DNA of 21,711 nucleotides from DAOUAJ01 sp034433615 (GTDB lineage: Bacteria > Chloroflexota > Anaerolineae > DUEN01): the NCBI GenBank assembly GCA_034433615.1, contig DAOUAJ010000389.1:1-21711 (forward strand), read 5' to 3'. Every line of letters begins with the position of its first letter. Within the stretch, counting starts at the first letter, position 1. This document shows positions 20,354 to 21,711 of this stretch, one piece after another. Under the pieces are notes generated by a model. That model saw nothing but the letters and a program-made list of their open reading frames with translations, was not told where the DNA came from and searched no databases. The translations under genes and the position numbers were made by a program.

Positions 20354-20635
20354 CTACGTTAAGAAATACGCCAGCGTCACTAGCAACGCCATCAACACCA
20401 CTGCCAGGATAAACAGGCGACGCAGGTCCTGAACAACGTACCGATATTCCTTAGCGAAGTCCACTTTTGCTGCGGGTGTCTTCGCGGCGGGCGCGACGGC
20501 AGGCGCTTCACGCACGGACGGCTTAGTGGCGGGAGCTGTCGGCGCCCCTTGAGGCGACCGCCGGGCTGCTGGTGTTCCTCTGCTGAACTGTCGCGGCCTG
20601 CCCACTCGACCCGGCCGTTGTGATCGTTTTGCCAT
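20354..20635 (-). CDS. Small basic tail-anchored membrane protein
   Basis: A 93-residue protein. It has a basic, proline/alanine-rich disordered N-terminal region (residues 1-57; MAKRSQRPGRVGRPRQF at the start), a short amphipathic stretch VDFAKEYRYVVQDLRRL, and one C-terminal membrane span (about residues 74-92, FILAVVLMALLVTLAYF). No signal peptide: topology suggests the basic region stays in the cytoplasm, where it could bind nucleic acid or ribosomes. I do not recognise a family. The ATG at 20635 follows GGAGGGG; the ATG at 20647 overlaps that site and is rejected. A strong promoter lies directly upstream. Similar short proteins with K-E-Y-x-Y-V-x-x-D-L-R-R-L before a terminal helix occur in Chloroflexi as I recall. 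Confidence 0.75.
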   Translation of the reverse strand: MAKRSQRPGRVGRPRQFSRGTPAARRSPQGAPTAPATKPSVREAPAVAPAAKTPAAKVDFAKEYRYVVQDLRRLFILAVVLMALLVTLAYFLT

Positions 20636-20670
20636 GGACCCCTCCAACGCGGATGATGAACGCTGGGTAC

Positions 20671-20699
20671 ATTATAACTCGCGCGCCTCGCCTGGTCAA
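20671..20699 (-). promoter_or_regulatory. Strong sigma-70 promoter for the small membrane protein-Uma2 unit
   Basis: On the minus strand: TTGACC (20699 to 20694, 5 of 6), 17-base spacer, TATAAT (20676 to 20671, perfect). The -35 overlaps the murJ stop codon (TGA, 20698 to 20696). The start site would be near 20664, with a leader of about 28 bases carrying GGAGGGG. Confidence 0.75.
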
Positions 20700-21711
20700 T
20701 TGCGGCGCAGCCGGCGGGCCAGCGCTGTCCACAGCACCTGTGCCTCCTCCAGCCGCAAGGCGACCGTGCTCGCGCCATAGACGGCCAACGCCAGTGCTCC
20801 CCCCATCACCACTACCGCCAGGTTGCCCGATAGCGTCCCCACAGGTAACATCGCTTCCAGTCCGGACAGCGCTTTCCACGTCACCAACCCCATCAACACT
20901 GCCGCGACGGTAGCTCGCGTCGCGGCCCATGCTACGCCCTGGCCGTCCAGCCTGCCCATTCGCCGACGCAGAAGGACCGCCATCGTTAACGCGTGGGCCA
21001 TGTGCTTGGTCGAATCGGCCAGCACCAGCCCCAGGTAGCCTAGCGGCTGTAACAGGGCCAGCGCCACGGCCAGGTACACGCCCACCGACATCACACCCAC
21101 CGTCGCTGGCGTCAGCGTATCCTGCTGAGCGTAGAACGCGTAGTTGAGGGGCCAATCCACCGCGGCAAAGATCAGCCCCAGCAGGTAAAGCCGCAGCGCG
21201 ATGGCGACCGCGGCCGTATCGGCCGGTTGAAACGCGCCGTGCTCGAAGATCAGGCGTACCACCGGCGTCGCCATCACCCACAGCCCCACTGTGGCCGGCA
21301 GGATCAGGTAGAACAGCAGGCGCAACGCCCGCCCTAACGTCCGCCGGTAGCCGTCCCAATCGGCTGCAGCCGCCAGTTGTGACAGCGAAGGCAATGAGGC
21401 CAGAGAGATCGCCACCGCGATCAGCCCGTGGGGGAACTGGATCAGCGTGGTGGCGTTCTGCATCCAGGCCACACTCTGGGGCCCGGTGCGTGAGGCCAGG
21501 TTGCCGTCAATGGTCACCTGGACCTGGCTGATCACCATCCCCAGCGCGATGGGCAGGTAGAGCCGAACGATGCGACGCAAGGCCGGGTGACGCCAATCCA
21601 GCACGAAGCGTAGCCGGGCGTCTCGCAGGGCTGGAAGCTGGATGGCGAGCTGCCCCAGGGAGCCCAACAGGACACCCAGGGAGAGGCTGTACACATCCAG
21701 CCGGCCGGCCA
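20696..21711 (-). CDS. murJ: Lipid II flippase MurJ (MviN family), C-terminal two thirds
   Basis: A polytopic membrane protein of the MOP superfamily that flips lipid II for peptidoglycan synthesis. The frame continues off the right edge (AGRLDVYSLSLGVLLGS), so the first ~180-200 residues are missing. Visible family features: YLPIALGMVISQVQVTIDGNL, the conserved LIQFPHGLIAVAISLASLPSL, LFYLILPATVGLWVMATPVV, then LIFEHGAF, and LNYAFYAQQDTLTP. About nine hydrophobic helices can be counted in this part. The GTG at 21694 is an internal codon, not the start. The C-terminus ends normally with ARRLRRN. A new promoter overlaps its stop, so the following genes do not depend on murJ transcription. Confidence 0.94.
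   Translation of the reverse strand, partial: AGRLDVYSLSLGVLLGSLGQLAIQLPALRDARLRFVLDWRHPALRRIVRLYLPIALGMVISQVQVTIDGNLASRTGPQSVAWMQNATTLIQFPHGLIAVAISLASLPSLSQLAAAADWDGYRRTLGRALRLLFYLILPATVGLWVMATPVVRLIFEHGAFQPADTAAVAIALRLYLLGLIFAAVDWPLNYAFYAQQDTLTPATVGVMSVGVYLAVALALLQPLGYLGLVLADSTKHMAHALTMAVLLRRRMGRLDGQGVAWAATRATVAAVLMGLVTWKALSGLEAMLPVGTLSGNLAVVVMGGALALAVYGASTVALRLEEAQVLWTALARRLRRN

Overview
The window looks like about 21.7 kb of chromosome from a GC-rich, free-living bacterium. Protein styles (tsaE-tsaB-rimI, obg-nadD, fabF-fabH, GyrA with a long basic tail, frequent GTG/TTG starts) and short dispersed repeats (copies of GGCTCAGGGCAGG, tandem AAAATCG, relics resembling ATGCTGAGCGAA) suggest Chloroflexota, perhaps Anaerolineae-like. 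That assignment is inference from memory of such genomes; no marker in the window proves it.

Layout. 1-2.0 kb (minus strand): the 5' end of mutL, a conserved-type hypothetical protein and a SRAP/YedK-like abasic-site protein. 2.3-4.3 kb (plus): obg and nadD overlap by ATGA, behind a near-consensus promoter that fixes a TTG start for obg. 4.5-5.6 kb (plus): two stand-alone CBS-pair proteins. 5.6-7.5 kb (plus): tsaE-tsaB-rimI, the tRNA t6A and ribosomal-protein acetylation cluster, followed by a Gfo/Idh/MocA oxidoreductase. 8.7-11.9 kb (minus): fabF-fabH, fatty-acid condensing enzymes, then a Nudix-winged-helix protein. 12.1-13.6 kb (minus): a PHP phosphoesterase and endonuclease III (nth), overlapping by ATGA. 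13.7-15.8 kb (plus): an accessory island of damaged genes. It holds a fused double MNT nucleotidyltransferase, a frameshifted HEPN partner, a secreted protein with an abrupt C-terminus, an intact DUF433 antitoxin-like gene and a 45-codon remnant of its DUF5615 PIN-like partner. 15.8-19.7 kb (plus): a sugar isomerase-like TIM barrel and gyrA. 19.7-21.7 kb (minus): a Uma2-family protein, a small tail-anchored protein and the 3' part of murJ.

Most of the window is core metabolism: DNA repair (mutL, nth, SRAP), tRNA modification, fatty-acid and NAD synthesis, topology and cell wall. I see no clearly new multi-gene system. The most unusual material is the eroded toxin-antitoxin island, where two different nuclease-type toxins are broken while their antitoxin-side genes still read through. 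Also unusual are short dispersed repeats that have become in-frame protein sequence (TsaE leader, TIM barrel, GyrA tail), and departures from family motifs in NadD, the PHP protein and GyrA. No tRNA, rRNA, CRISPR array or insertion sequence was recognised.
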